Origin: Mangifera indica
Taxonomy: Eukaryota; Streptophyta; Magnoliopsida; Sapindales; Anacardiaceae
Direction: 5' to 3'
Length of the DNA: 64,000 nt
Assembly: GCF_011075055.1 (NCBI RefSeq)
Contig: NW_025401139.1
Location: 160,343 to 224,342, forward strand
Shown here: one piece after another, positions 22,192 to 33,041 of the stretch
Layout: every line of letters starts with the position of its first letter
Position numbering within the stretch: the first letter of the stretch is position 1
Translations under genes and position numbers: made by a program
Notes under the pieces: generated by a model
What the model saw: only the letters and a program-made list of their open reading frames with translations
Told to the model about the DNA's origin: nothing
Database searches by the model: none

Positions 22192-24580
22192 TCATGATTC
22201 ATAGTAGTGTTCCATATGCAATCATATCGTGGTATTTTCAATGTCCCATATGTCCATCTGAATTATTGAAATAGTCATTTTCATAGTCATATGCGAGCAT
22301 AGACACTCCAAAATAGCATTGCTAGTTTCATACACTTTTATTTCCAAACTTTTCTAAATGTACACGGAGGTGTGTTTTCTATACATAGGGGTGTATTTTT
22401 TACCTATACGACCATGTATCTAGCTAACATGGGCATACAATCCAAGATGACATACATGACCATGTGTCTTATACTACACTGTGTATCCATCCATAAATAA
22501 ACACGTTTATGGGTTTCCTAACGTGAGAACTATTTATCCCTAAAGTTACACGGTTGTGTCCTTACCCATAAATAGACATGTAATGTCATTTTTGTAGATT
22601 TCATGTTGTCTAAATTTATAACCTCTGATCCTTATTCTTCATCTTAACTTAATCAAAAATCATATCAATCCACAACTTAATCAAACCTAAATATATTTCT
22701 ATGATCTAACGATCCCTCATCATGTATAATCAAGCATATCAATCATAATCAATTTTTAAAAATTACCACAACTTTCTATCAATCCTTTATAATCAAGTAG
22801 TACACATTCTAACCATACAACAAGCATCAAACCAATAATCATGTTCTTTAGTTTATAGTCCTTTATGTCACATATTATGAGAATAACCTAATAGATATTT
22901 ACACAATCGACAATTTTATCATGGCTAAGCAATATACTCAATTAAACTCATCAACATAATCACCTGTTCATCCAAGCATTTTCATAGTTCCTTTAACACA
23001 TATACATATATATAACTTGGTGCAAATTATCAAAGTATCAAAACAAGAATCACATTTCATATAACCATATTGCAGAATTGAGAACAAAGAGATCACCAAC
23101 TTACCTCTCTTTCGGTGAATAAGCAAGTCTTTTTATGGCTTTGATAGCTCCTCAACAATTCTTTTACATCTTCTAGTTTCAAAAGCTTCCAATAACCTTA
23201 TTGACTCGCTATGTTTATTGGAGAATATGATAGAATGTCAGCCAAATGCATTTGGGACCTTTTTATTTTTTTAACTGAAAATTGCGATGCACAACCATGT
23301 AAACCATATACACTGGCATGTATATTGTTACCCAATAATGGTAGTTTCTGAAATCAATATGAAATTGCTCTTTATCCAAAAGGGGCAAAGGACTATTTTC
23401 CACCCAATTTTTAATCTAATCTCAAAAGTATACCCAAGCCAATTGAAAAACCTAAACACCCATGCATGAGCTAACTTATGTTAAATTTTTTTGTTATAAT
23501 GAAGGGCAAAATCATTATTTTATTATTAAACCCTACAACCTTAAACATTTATATCATTTTCCCTCTCTTAATTTAAAAAAAAATATAATTTTCCTCCTAA
23601 ATTAAACTTTAAAAAGCAACATTTCTTCTTTAAAGTTTTTTCTTCCATCTCCAATGACTGGATGTCATTCTCATCGTTGGCTAATGTTTCTACCATCTTT
23701 TTCTCCAATACTCAACATTCACTAGACCACTTTCATCAGATGAAAACGAATCATCCTCATCTGACAAAGAGACGAAGACGATTCATCGTCTTCATCTCTT
23801 TAGCCAAACAAAGATAAATCATCTTCATTTGATTAACAGATCAACATCAAAAGATTCTTTTGATATAAACCCATTAGTTGTATAAAGACAGTTTGTCATT
23901 ATTCGGTTGAAGAGACGAAGACAACGAATCATCTTTATCTCTTCGTCAAACAAAAATGATTTGTCTTCATCTGATGAAATCAGTTAGGTAAAAACATCGA
24001 TTGAGGGAGAAGAAGACAGTGGGAAGGTCGATCAACAGAGAGAATAACATCCAATCATCATAGATGGAAGAAAAAACCCTAGGGGGGGAAATATTGTCTT
24101 TCAAAGTTCAATTTAGGGGGGAATTGTAAGGTTTTTAAATTAAGAGGGGGAAATGATAGAAATATTTAAGGTTTTAGCATTTAATAGTAAAATAATGATT
24201 TTATTTTTTATTATAATGGAAAATTCTAACATAAGTTAGTCCATAGATAGGTATTTGAGTTTTTCAACTAGCATGAGTATACTTTTAATATTATACTAAA
24301 ACTTGGGTGAGAAATAATCCTTTACCCTTATTCAAAATTCAAACGTGTTGACCATATATGGGTGTGTATTTTAATATACATGAGCATGTTTGTCTCTCAT
24401 ACTTAACCAAATTCTTGCATCACATAGAAAAAAGACTATTTTGCCCTTGCCAATATATACACGAGTGTGTGGTTTTCCCATATGGCGGTGCAACTCTAAA
24501 AACACTTAAATATAATCAAACAAGCATAATCAAGAGGCGAAAAGACTAAAGTAATCTTGGACATACTTGTGAGAGTTACA
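22192..24580 (-). repeat. LTR-like dispersed repeat, copy 2, hosting foldback element B
   Basis: On the minus strand it begins TGTAACTCTCACAAGTATG at 24580 and runs to lower coordinates, matching copy 3 on the plus strand from 50757 (…CACAAGTA.G.CC…TTTAGTCTTTTC…CTCTTG). It contains acacgagtgtgtgg, tacacggaggtgtg and similar short palindromic words of the kind seen in some plant gypsy LTRs. Element B (23382-24328) is inserted in it. The lower boundary is not defined; 22192 is simply the end of element A's target duplication. Confidence 0.45.
23382..24328. mobile_element. Long-armed foldback element B (9-bp target duplication)
   Basis: Ends GGGGCAAAGGACTATTTTCC and GGGTGAGAAATAATCCTTTACCCT are inverted, with arms of roughly 350 bp separated by a loop rich in GAAGA/TCTTC words. 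Flanks are TATCCAAAA (23373-23381) and TATTCAAAA (24329-24337), 8 of 9 identical. Sub-blocks such as 'ccctaggggggaaa' near 24080 are shared with element C. It is 947 bp long and non-coding. Confidence 0.8.
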
Positions 24581-24902
24581 TGCCCTTTTAATTTCAACCC
24601 ATCTACCCAACTATAATATGTGTTTCATTGGACTACTCATTTTGTTGAGTAGTGATTAAATATATTGGACTATAATACAGAAAAAGCTTGAATTGTAAAT
24701 AAACTCTTCACTACAATAATTCATTTATTTATACTAAAGTGAAAAAATCTCCATCGCACATTACCGCCTTAGCTAATGCATGCGTTAAACATCAAGCATG
24801 GCATAAGCAAAGTGTAAGCAACAAATCTCCTTAGTATCACTTCCACCAAGGCGTACGCCTAACATTAACAATGAAATTATTTTATAAGCTAACCATTTCA
24901 AG
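24581..24902. other. Short intergenic stretch, nothing recognised
   Basis: Host sequence of the hAT insertion. It ends with the left hAT target duplication ATTTCAAG at 24895-24902. Nothing else was identified. Confidence 0.5.
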
Positions 24903-25095
24903 TAGACCTGGCCACGGTTCATGAACCACCGGTTTCAGTTCAGAATCGCCGGTTCACGGTTCGAAAATATAAGGACCCTGAACCGAAACCGTAACAGGAC
25001 AGTTCGGAACCGTCGGTTCCGGTTCATGGCCCCGGTTCGAAACCGATAGTTTCGGTTCGGAACCGATGGTTTCGATTCGAAACTGATATTGAACC
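24903..25095. repeat. Left subterminal repeat cluster of the hAT element
   Basis: More than ten overlapping copies in both orientations of words such as CGGTTC, GAACCG, GGTTTCGG and GAACCGATGGTTTCG. The opposite end has the same word set. Such clusters bind hAT transposase in studied members of the superfamily; binding here is inferred. Confidence 0.8.
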
Positions 25096-25382
25096 GTCAA
25101 TTCTAATACATGATCTTGATTTAATTTTTAAATTATTAATTACAATAATTGAAATTTAAAAAAAAGGCTTGGACTTAATTTTTCAATTAAGCTTCCTACG
25201 TATCTTCTTGGGGTTTAGAAGAATCAAAGCCTACGTAGTTCTCTTACCTTTGCATATCTAATAGCTGGCAGTACCCCCTTACCTTATCATTCACCTCCAC
25301 TATCTTGAGTATTATTTCTCGTCGTCATCGAACTATCCGTAGTTAAATCAAGCGATTCTTCATTGAAGTCCACTTTTATTTC

Positions 25383-27399
25383 TTATTGTCGTAATTTGGC
25401 TCTTGTCCAATCGTCCACGCATACTTGAGCTTCAATAGATTCGGGAGCCAAACTTGATCGTCTCTCATCCAATATATTACCCCCTTGACTAAAAGCTTGT
25501 TCTACTGCGACAGTTGATACCGGTGCTGCTAGAACTTGTTTAGCAATAGCTGTCAATATTGGAAAAGTTGATGCGTGTCGACTCCACCATTCTAAAACTG
25601 GAAAGTCTTTACCTATACTGTTGTCACCAAACTCAAAAATAATAGTTAAATAAATATCAAGCTCCGAGGTGGAGCCTAATGTTCCTCTTGGTCTTTTGCC
25701 CCTTTGCATCATAATACGATCACCATAACTCATATTTTGGGTTGATGATGGGGCAAGGTGGTAGAGAGGAAGAAGAACCACCATAAATTAATGCATATTC
25801 AGCATAAATTTCTTTAATTAAATTCATAATATTAGTTATAGTTAATGGAATATTAACTTCATCTAATTGCAAATATTCATAATATAATGTCAAATAATCT
25901 GTGACACCATCTAATTTAAATCTAGGATCAAAAAAACATGCAACAAGAAAAAGTTCTAGAATTATTTTATAGTAATTTAACCATTTTGTTTTCATTAAAG
26001 AAACAGCTTCTTGTAAAATAATATCTTGTTCGGCTTCTTGTAAAGCTCCAATAATATTAACAGCTTCATTTAAAAATAAATGAGAAGTGGGATAATAAAC
26101 CCCACTTAAAGTATATGTTGCATTATTAAAAATTTTTAATACATTTAAAATTTTTGAACAAATATCCCAATGTTGGGGATATAATATAATTTGTGGCACA
26201 TTTTGTGAAATAAATGAGCATAATAAATCTTTATAATCAAATGACTCGTTGAGTAATTCATATGTTGAATTCCAACGAGTCGGCACATCTTTAGGAAATC
26301 TTTTTGGTCTTTTATTATGTTGTTTACAAAATTTACCCCATTCTTTCATAATTTGGGGATGTGTCCATAAATATGAAATTGCTATTTTTATTGGACTAAT
26401 AAAATTATTAAGACATTCTAAACCATCTTGTACACATAAATTTAACACATGACATGCACATCTAATATGAAAAAATCTACTACCTAAATTAGGTATGCAA
26501 ATATCAATTAAATTATTTATTGAGGCAGTATTTGAACGTGCATTATCAAATGAAATTGAAAAAATTTTATAAAGTAATTTATATTCTTATAATATTCCTT
26601 TAATTATTCTATAAATATTATCAGCCGTATGTCGCTCATCAAACACCCTAAATGATAAAATTCTTTTTTGTAATAGAAAATCATCATCTATCCAATGACA
26701 AGTTATACCCATATAAGAGTGAACTTGCCAATGGTCACTCCAAATATCACTACATAGAGATACACGTCCATTAAAATTTGTAAAAAATTGAATTAACTCT
26801 TTTTTTTGTTTTTTATATAAACTAAATAATGTTCTTTTTAATGTATTTCTTGGAATAGTTTTATATGCAGGATTTAATGCAGTTTTACAATAATTATTAA
26901 AACCTAAATTTTCACCAAAACTAAATGCTAAATGATCTATTGCTACCATTTTTGCAAATTCTTCTTTACTTTTATTATCACTATACATAAATAAAGATTT
27001 GTGTGTAGAAGAACCATACCTGGTTATTTGTGTTTGGCCTCGGCTTTGTCCCATTTTTTCCGGATGCTTTGACTCCAAGTGCCTTTTGAATGTCCCATAT
27101 CCACCTCCTTGTTTGAATTTGTAAATTTGCCTACAATAATTGCAAGCAACATCAAAATTACCATATTCCTTTTGTATTTTCTTGAAATGAATTTTGAAAA
27201 TATCGGATGTAGGAATTTTTGGAGATTGTTGTTCCATCTCCATCTGTTGTTGATGTTGTTGTTGTTGTTCCACCTCTTCATATTGGTTTTCACTTTCTTG
27301 TGAATGAAAATCATCTATAAATTGATTTTCATTCACATTTGATATATGTGAATATTGACCAAATCTTCGTGAACCGGAAGAATTTCCACTACTTGTCAT
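25383..27399 (-). pseudogene. hAT transposase (BED finger, RNase H-like core, hATC domain), one stop and one frameshift
   Basis: Segment 1 (27399-26587) starts MTSSGNSSGS, has a Gln-rich stretch (residues about 45-58) and a BED zinc finger with C86, C89, H107, H112, then the first part of the catalytic core (LCSDIWSDHWQVHSYMGITC). A TAA at 26589-26587 interrupts it. The same frame continues through IRCACHVLNLCVQDGL and the typical PTRWNSTYELL to LELFLVACFFDPRFKL. At about 25740-25785 the frame shifts. Segment 3 (down to 25383) is the hAT dimerisation domain: FPVLEWWSRHASTFPILTAI, then STVAVEQAFSQGGNILDERR and VCVDDW. Combined length near 670 aa is normal for the family (RICESLEEPER/ZBED type). 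Just two lesions suggest fairly recent inactivation. It cannot support transposition as read. Confidence 0.9.
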
Positions 27400-27769
27400 T
27401 TTTTGATAATAAATAAAATTAATTATATAAATAAATTATATGATTAATTATAAAAGATAATAAAAAATAATAAATAAAATTAATTATAGAAATAAATTCT
27501 ATAATTAATTATGAATTGTATAAAAAAAATTGAAATTGAAATTAATAAAAAATTAAGAAAGAATTTAATTAAATTTAAGAAAATTTAATTGAATTGAAAG
27601 ATTGAGATAATATTAAGAGTTTAAAGAATGAGAATGAGAGTTTGAAGGATTGAGTGAGAGAGTAGAGAGATTGAGATTTGAGAGAATAGAATTTAAAGGG
27701 GTATATATAGAAAAAAAATTTTTGAAAAAAATTAGAAATAGGGGGGGTGAATTGAAATTTCAAAAAATT

Positions 27770-27882
27770 GCAAGGGACCAACGGTCCCCTGCAACTTCAC
27801 TGAAAATTGCAGGGGACCAACGGTCCCCTGCAAATTTCCTTCAAAAGGCAACGGTTCCCTGCGCAGGGAACCGTTGCCTTTT
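27770..27882. promoter_or_regulatory. Palindrome cluster upstream of the hAT transposase
   Basis: A perfect 40-bp palindrome lies at 27843-27882; its central half-arm reads GGCAACGGTTCCCTGC, and AAAA/TTTT close the ends. Two imperfect ones precede it, at about 27772-27796 and 27808-27834, both built on GGGGACC-AACG-GTCCCC flanked by TTGCA/TGCAA. All three share the core AACGGT(C/T)CC. They sit 370-480 bp upstream of the transposase ATG in otherwise A/T-rich DNA. A role in autoregulation or transposase binding is inference. Confidence 0.75.
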
Positions 27883-27939
27883 TAAATAAAATTAAAATCA
27901 AATTAAAAAAAATTTCAAAAAATTTTCAAATTTTTTTCG

Positions 27940-28159
27940 GTTTAGCACAATAAACCGCCGGTTCATAAACCGATGTGAACCGGCGGTTCCACGGTTTTAA
28001 TTTATGTGAACCGGAACCGAACCGTAAAGCCACGGTTTCGGTTCCGATTCAGTCCGGTTCTGGTTCAGTCCAGTTCCGGGTCTGTCGGTTTCGGTTTCGG
28101 GTTTATCCGGGCCGGTTTCGGTCCGATTCACGGGCCAAACCGGCCCGTGGCCAGGTCTA
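27940..28159. repeat. Right subterminal repeat cluster of the hAT element
   Basis: Dense copies of GAACCGGCGG, CGGTTTCGG, CCGGTTC and related words in both orientations, mirroring the left end. Local GC is far above that of the surroundings. The 61-codon open frame in it is a by-product. Confidence 0.8.
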
Positions 28160-28167
28160 ATTTTAAG

Positions 28168-29814
28168 ACATCAGACCTATAAGTCAAATATGTATAACTA
28201 CCTAAATATCCTTCTAGGACCTTTTTCAAATAAAGTGGTCAAATGTAGTGGAAATATGACATAAAGAATACTTAATTCAATGAAAGTCTCATCCCTTAAA
28301 GTGTAGGTCTCAAGATGCTTATTGTATATGCATGTAATGCCACACCTAAGTGGTCAAGGCGACTAAAGTTAGTGTTAGGGTAGTGCCCTATAGTTAGGTA
28401 TTTAACCAATATTTTGAGTCCAGGCTTAGTCATCATGATGATAGTGCCTATGAAGATAAGGCATGAGAAATGTCATCAATTAGCTAGTGGGCATCTAGGA
28501 TGCTGAAAAACATTTGAGAGTGGACCTCATGTTTAAGAATTTAGTTTAGCTTTGGAATGCTAGTTTGAATTTGTAATAATTCAAGTGTCTCAATAGGTTT
28601 CCTTCTTACTAGGTGTTGTAATACTCAAGCATGCATTTGTGTTGTTTTGCAAGTGGGTAAGGTCAGTAGCGAAGTATGTGGGGAAGCCAATAATCCAACT
28701 AACCAAATTGCATAAGGGTAAGGCCTAGTGTTTTAGTTTATGTTTGTTGTTCAATACTTGAGTTTATGTATTTCAGTTTCAAACATGTGTTTATATTTCA
28801 TTTTTTAGATTTATGTTATGTATGCACATTTCAATTATTTGGGGATAGATGTAATTTCAAATTTGGACATGTGTAATGGTCTGAGTTTATATAAGTTATT
28901 CAATATAAGTTTCATTACGCCTTTTTGCATGCTTTTAAGTTTAAGAATATCAAGTTGTATGTTAAATTTATTTTCTTGTAAGAATGTTAAATAAGAGTTT
29001 TAAGTCAATACATCTCTTTGAATTTATATTCTCTCAAAGGGTATGTATATGTAAAAACGGTGTTAAAAGAGAATAAATGTAATTTTACTATACATAATAA
29101 ACGTTCATGTAGTTTTATTATGTATAATAGGGGTATGTATAAGAAGGGGTTAAAAAGTTGAGTACATATAGTTTTACAAATAAATGTAAAATCTTCGATC
29201 AATTTTTTTCTCAGTATTCATTCAACATTTTTTATATTTTTAAGATTTCTGTGTTAATTTGTTCTTTTTTATGTGCGTTAATTTTCCTACATATATAATA
29301 TCTTGATTTATATATGTAGCACAACGTTTAGAGTTTGCAATTTACAATTTAAAAACAACACTAACCCTTCTAAGCTCTACTTTACACAACCTTAAATCCT
29401 AAATCCCATGTATAAATCAAAACACTATATACATAATATTATAAATGTAAGTGAATTACATATTTCATCAGTTTCGCCACTATATCATAAATATAAATAT
29501 AAGACACTCAAAAGAAAGGTTTAGGGAGTCATACTAGTGCCTACAACTACACATTATTCCCTCTCATTTAAATTAAATATTGCACTAATTTTCTAAACCA
29601 GGGTTTAAATCTTAGTGTTTAATGTTTTATAATGTCGGTATTGGGCTCGGAGTTATGCTCATTAAAAAAGAACAAATTTAAACATGATCCAAAAAATGAT
29701 GCAAAATATTGAATGCACGTTGGGAAAAACATGTTTGACCAAGATTTTACACTAATTGCTAATGGATTACATGTACTAGAAAATTTGTTATCCTTCTCTT
29801 AGTTAAAGTTCTTA
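28168..29814. other. Intergenic, nothing recognised
   Basis: AT-rich; no convincing open frame, LTR boundary or RNA gene was found. A short local similarity ('gtttta(c/t)tatgtataat') recurs around 29080-29130. Confidence 0.45.
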
Positions 29815-30115
29815 CACTAACCCTATTTTGCATAGTTAAATTATATTAACCCTAATTACACTTAGTTAAATTATTTTATATTAACTCTCATTACGCATAG
29901 TTAAATTATATTAACCCCACTATACGCATAGTTAAATCACATTAACCTCCATTTCAGATGGTTAAATCATATGCACCTTCCATCACACATAGTTAAATTA
30001 TTAAAACCCCCATTATACACTGTGAAATTACATTAAATCCCATAATATGTAGGAAAATTACATAAATGCCTCACTATGCCCCCCATTATGCATAGTAAAA
30101 TTACATAAGATGAAA
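29815..30115. repeat. Minisatellite, about 30-36 bp imperfect unit
   Basis: Roughly nine diverged tandem units of the type 'cattacgcatagttaaatt' followed by 'a(c)attaaccc'. Early units are the best preserved; later ones drift to 'catagtaaaattacat'. No coding potential. Confidence 0.8.
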
Positions 30116-31984
30116 GATTAGACAAACAGTGAAACTTTACTGTATTATATTAGTGAGAGTATACTACATGTACAAACAAATATTACCAACTTATTTATAC
30201 AAACTGACATGATGATATGTGATCGGGTAATTTTCAAATGAGAGAAAAAGTAAACATTAACATCGCCTAATCAGTTTTTGTCGTGTTAGTTTATATAAAA
30301 AAAATTAGTAAAATTTATTTATAGATGTAGTTTTATTCTACGATAAGAGGAAAGACTAACCTCCTGCAATTCTCTTTGCATAAGAGTATAAACATAATGT
30401 CCAATTCTCATTGAAAAACAGGTCATGTAGAATCTCATAACAAGAATGAAGTGATACCAGAAGAGTGTTTTATCTTTGCTGGAAAATTGATGTCCAACCA
30501 CATGCAAATTTTTATGGTCCAAACTTGAAAATCAGGCTCTGCACACCAGTGCACCAGGTTTATTGCATCTTGCTTCTGCAGATAGAAGGGGTAAGCCATG
30601 TCCATATGAGGCAAGAAGAAGTTGAATATTCTAAGTTAACAATGCAAAATCAACTGGCAAACAATTTTCACATGCTAGTAGCATCACATAAGAAGAAAAT
30701 ATCACAATTGAACCTTCAAATTAGCGGTTAATTCATCTTTCTCAAGTTCTTAATGTTGACATGTCTAACACTTCTTTTTTTCTCCTAAATAATGTTTGAA
30801 GTCTAAATAAATGCCAAAGAAAAATGAAAAGTAAAAATAAAATTACAGATATGAAATACTCAACTGAGACAAACAAAAAACCCATCTCAATCCATGTGAC
30901 TTATTAAGTTATACCAGCAATGGAATAAAGCCAAGAAACTTCAGCAAAATGGCATGAAATCATCCATGTCACTCACACAATTATTACAACGGATGACATT
31001 TGATGTATATTCAAATATTTGGAATGAGTCAATATGCTTCGAACAACATCAAATCTTCAGTTCAGTTAAGTAAATAAAGTTATGTATCAAAAAATCTCTA
31101 AGCTTAAAAGCTAAGGCCACTGACTATGGAGCTTCCACCACCAAATCTTGCCAAGGATTTAGGTAAAGGATTAAGAACAAACACTCTCTCAAGAGCTTTT
31201 TCTATTCAATATTCATCAACAACTCTTGTTTACAAAATGAAGAGGATGATCTTTTGAAGGTCTTACAAGTGCTGCACAGTAAAAAGTAGAAGTTACAAAG
31301 TCAAACAAATAAAATAGCAAAATATGAGACACATTAATTAGTCACTTAAGTGTCCCCAAAAGTCAAGTAAGACTACAACAAGAAGTTGTTCCATAATCTT
31401 AATAATTCTCAAATATAGGAGGAACAAGTAGCCACCTAAAATGATAACCTTGTTTTTGCCAAAATGAGAATAATTTCTAGTCACCTTTTTGTCTTCATAT
31501 CCCCTTAAGTTAATTGCTTTCATGTTCTACGATCTGAATAACACTCAAAATTTTCCTCCCATTTTGAAGACCTGGATCCCAACTAATTATGTTACAGTAT
31601 ACCCATGACACCAAACTGAAAAATACAAAGAAAACATCAATAAAATACATGCAAACTTTCAATTCTCACGGAACTCCTCGCTTAATCTAGAGCAACTTAA
31701 AAGAATAATCCACAACTTTCTCTAACGAACTCCAAATCCAATTCTATAAAATATGTTAGAATGCTGAAAGAAAGGACTTTCCAATGGTATAACTCTTCCA
31801 GGAATAATAGTACATGATTTATTTTAGAACTAGATAGCATAATAGGACCTGAATATACTTTTTGTTGTTTGTTTCCTGTTGCTCGCTCTTGGACTTGATT
31901 AGGAAATGCATTAGCATCACATTAATTTAGGGATAATTCAATGAATGGTCCAACCAAAAAGAATTTTGACCTCTTTACATTGAA
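30116..31984. other. Intergenic, only an exon-like patch noted
   Basis: On the minus strand about 30585-30360, 'ctgcag' is followed by an open stretch reading KQDAINLVHWCAEPDFQVWT and so on until a stop. This looks exon-like, but I recognise no family and see no partner exons. Around 31170-31250 a sequence resembles the R/U5 part of a copia LTR, without boundaries. Nothing else is supported. Confidence 0.3.
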
Positions 31985-32665
31985 CTAGAAAAGCATACCA
32001 TGAATTTTCAAGTTCACATATTTGTAAGAGCCCGAGTGTACGTGAAGAGGAAAAAAGGGTGGAAAAATGCAGAAACAAGAGAACATGTTGTGAAGATGGA
32101 AAAATGCACATGTAGAAGCAAGTGGACATGCTGTGCAGATGACAGATGCTACCATCCCAGAAATCACATGGACAGCAGGCCATCAACAAGAAAATCAGAG
32201 CCAACAACAAAAAGAGGGGACCACGAAGATATTCTGTGATGAGCTAGCGCAACATGATTGGGAAGGTAACTGTGGTGAGCAAATGAAGAAAAGGGACCTG
32301 GAGAGCATGGAGAAACCCGAGAAGGAAGAAGAAGAATTGGAGAAGTGAGGAGAGACCCAGCCTCTCAAAAGTTGGTGGGAGATTAGTTAGTGTGTTTTTT
32401 GGATTCACTCTTATTTTATGCATTTTGTTAATGTTTTGTAGTTTGTAGTTGTGTTGGAACTGCTATTTGCTATTTCTTTGTGTTATGAATATTTGGAGAT
32501 GAATGATAGAAACTCTTGTTGTTGCTTCTGAAGCTTCTTTAATATGAAAGAATTTCACTGTTACATCGAGTTTGCATATTACATTATTATACTATGTTGA
32601 ACAACATTCCCATTTTCCTCGTTTCGTTACAAACAACATCCTTAAATCAGCAACTGATAACAGAG
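31985..32665 (+). repeat. Possible solo or truncated copia LTR
   Basis: The stretch 32360-32650 has the style of a copia LTR R/U5 region: a run of 'tttg(t/g)tagtttg', then 'gaatgatagaaactcttg'. Its possible end 'cagca' at 32648-32652 is followed at 32655 by TGATAACAGAGTAGAGG, which resembles the primer-binding sequence TGGTATCAGAG after two changes. No internal genes follow (the PPR gene begins 375 bp on), and no start or target duplication was fixed. Open frames here (32000-32348) are therefore not treated as genes. Confidence 0.3.
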
Positions 32666-33041
32666 TAGAGGTTTATTCTCGGAAATACAGAACCGACCGC
32701 TCGAAGCCTCACAGCAGCTCCTCAGGTACCTATCACATATAAAACAACATAGAGGACGAAAGTAAAGAGTCATTTATTGAAAACCCAAATTCTTTAGACC
32801 ATAAGCAGCAGGGCATCCAGTGTATTAAACTGAAAAGTCATTCGACATCAAAAAAAAGATCAGGTTTGACTATTGAGAATGTGGCTAGACTAAACGCCAA
32901 CAATATAAATTGGCACAAATAGAATGTCTAATCTGAAACCCATGGGGTAGAAGATTCCATTTTTCGAGATATCTGCAATATAATTCAAAATTATTAGCAA
33001 TGCCATTATACTTCACTTGAGCCACACCATATGTCATATGT

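Larger units (their letters stand above)
24903..28159 (-). mobile_element. hAT DNA transposon, nearly complete (3257 bp)
   Basis: Terminal inverted repeats TAGACCTGGCCACGG (24903) and CCGTGGCCAGGTCTA (ending 28159) are perfect over 15 bases. They are flanked by an 8-bp target duplication, ATTTCAAG (24895-24902) and ATTTTAAG (28160-28167), 7 of 8 identical; eight bases is the hAT hallmark. The minus strand carries one transposase gene (27399-25383), broken by a stop and a frameshift. Both ends are dense in GGTTCGG/CCGAACC-like subterminal words, the usual transposase-binding repeats. Superfamily assignment is firm from termini, duplication length and the C-terminal dimerisation domain. Confidence 0.93.

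Noticed and set aside
29815..30115. CRISPR-like array
   Set aside because: Units are contiguous and diverged with no unique spacers, and the context is a plant nuclear genome; it is a minisatellite.
32000..32348. Two overlapping plus-strand open frames rich in Glu/Lys/Gln
   Set aside because: Low-complexity translation in a likely copia LTR; no start context, domain or partner exon.
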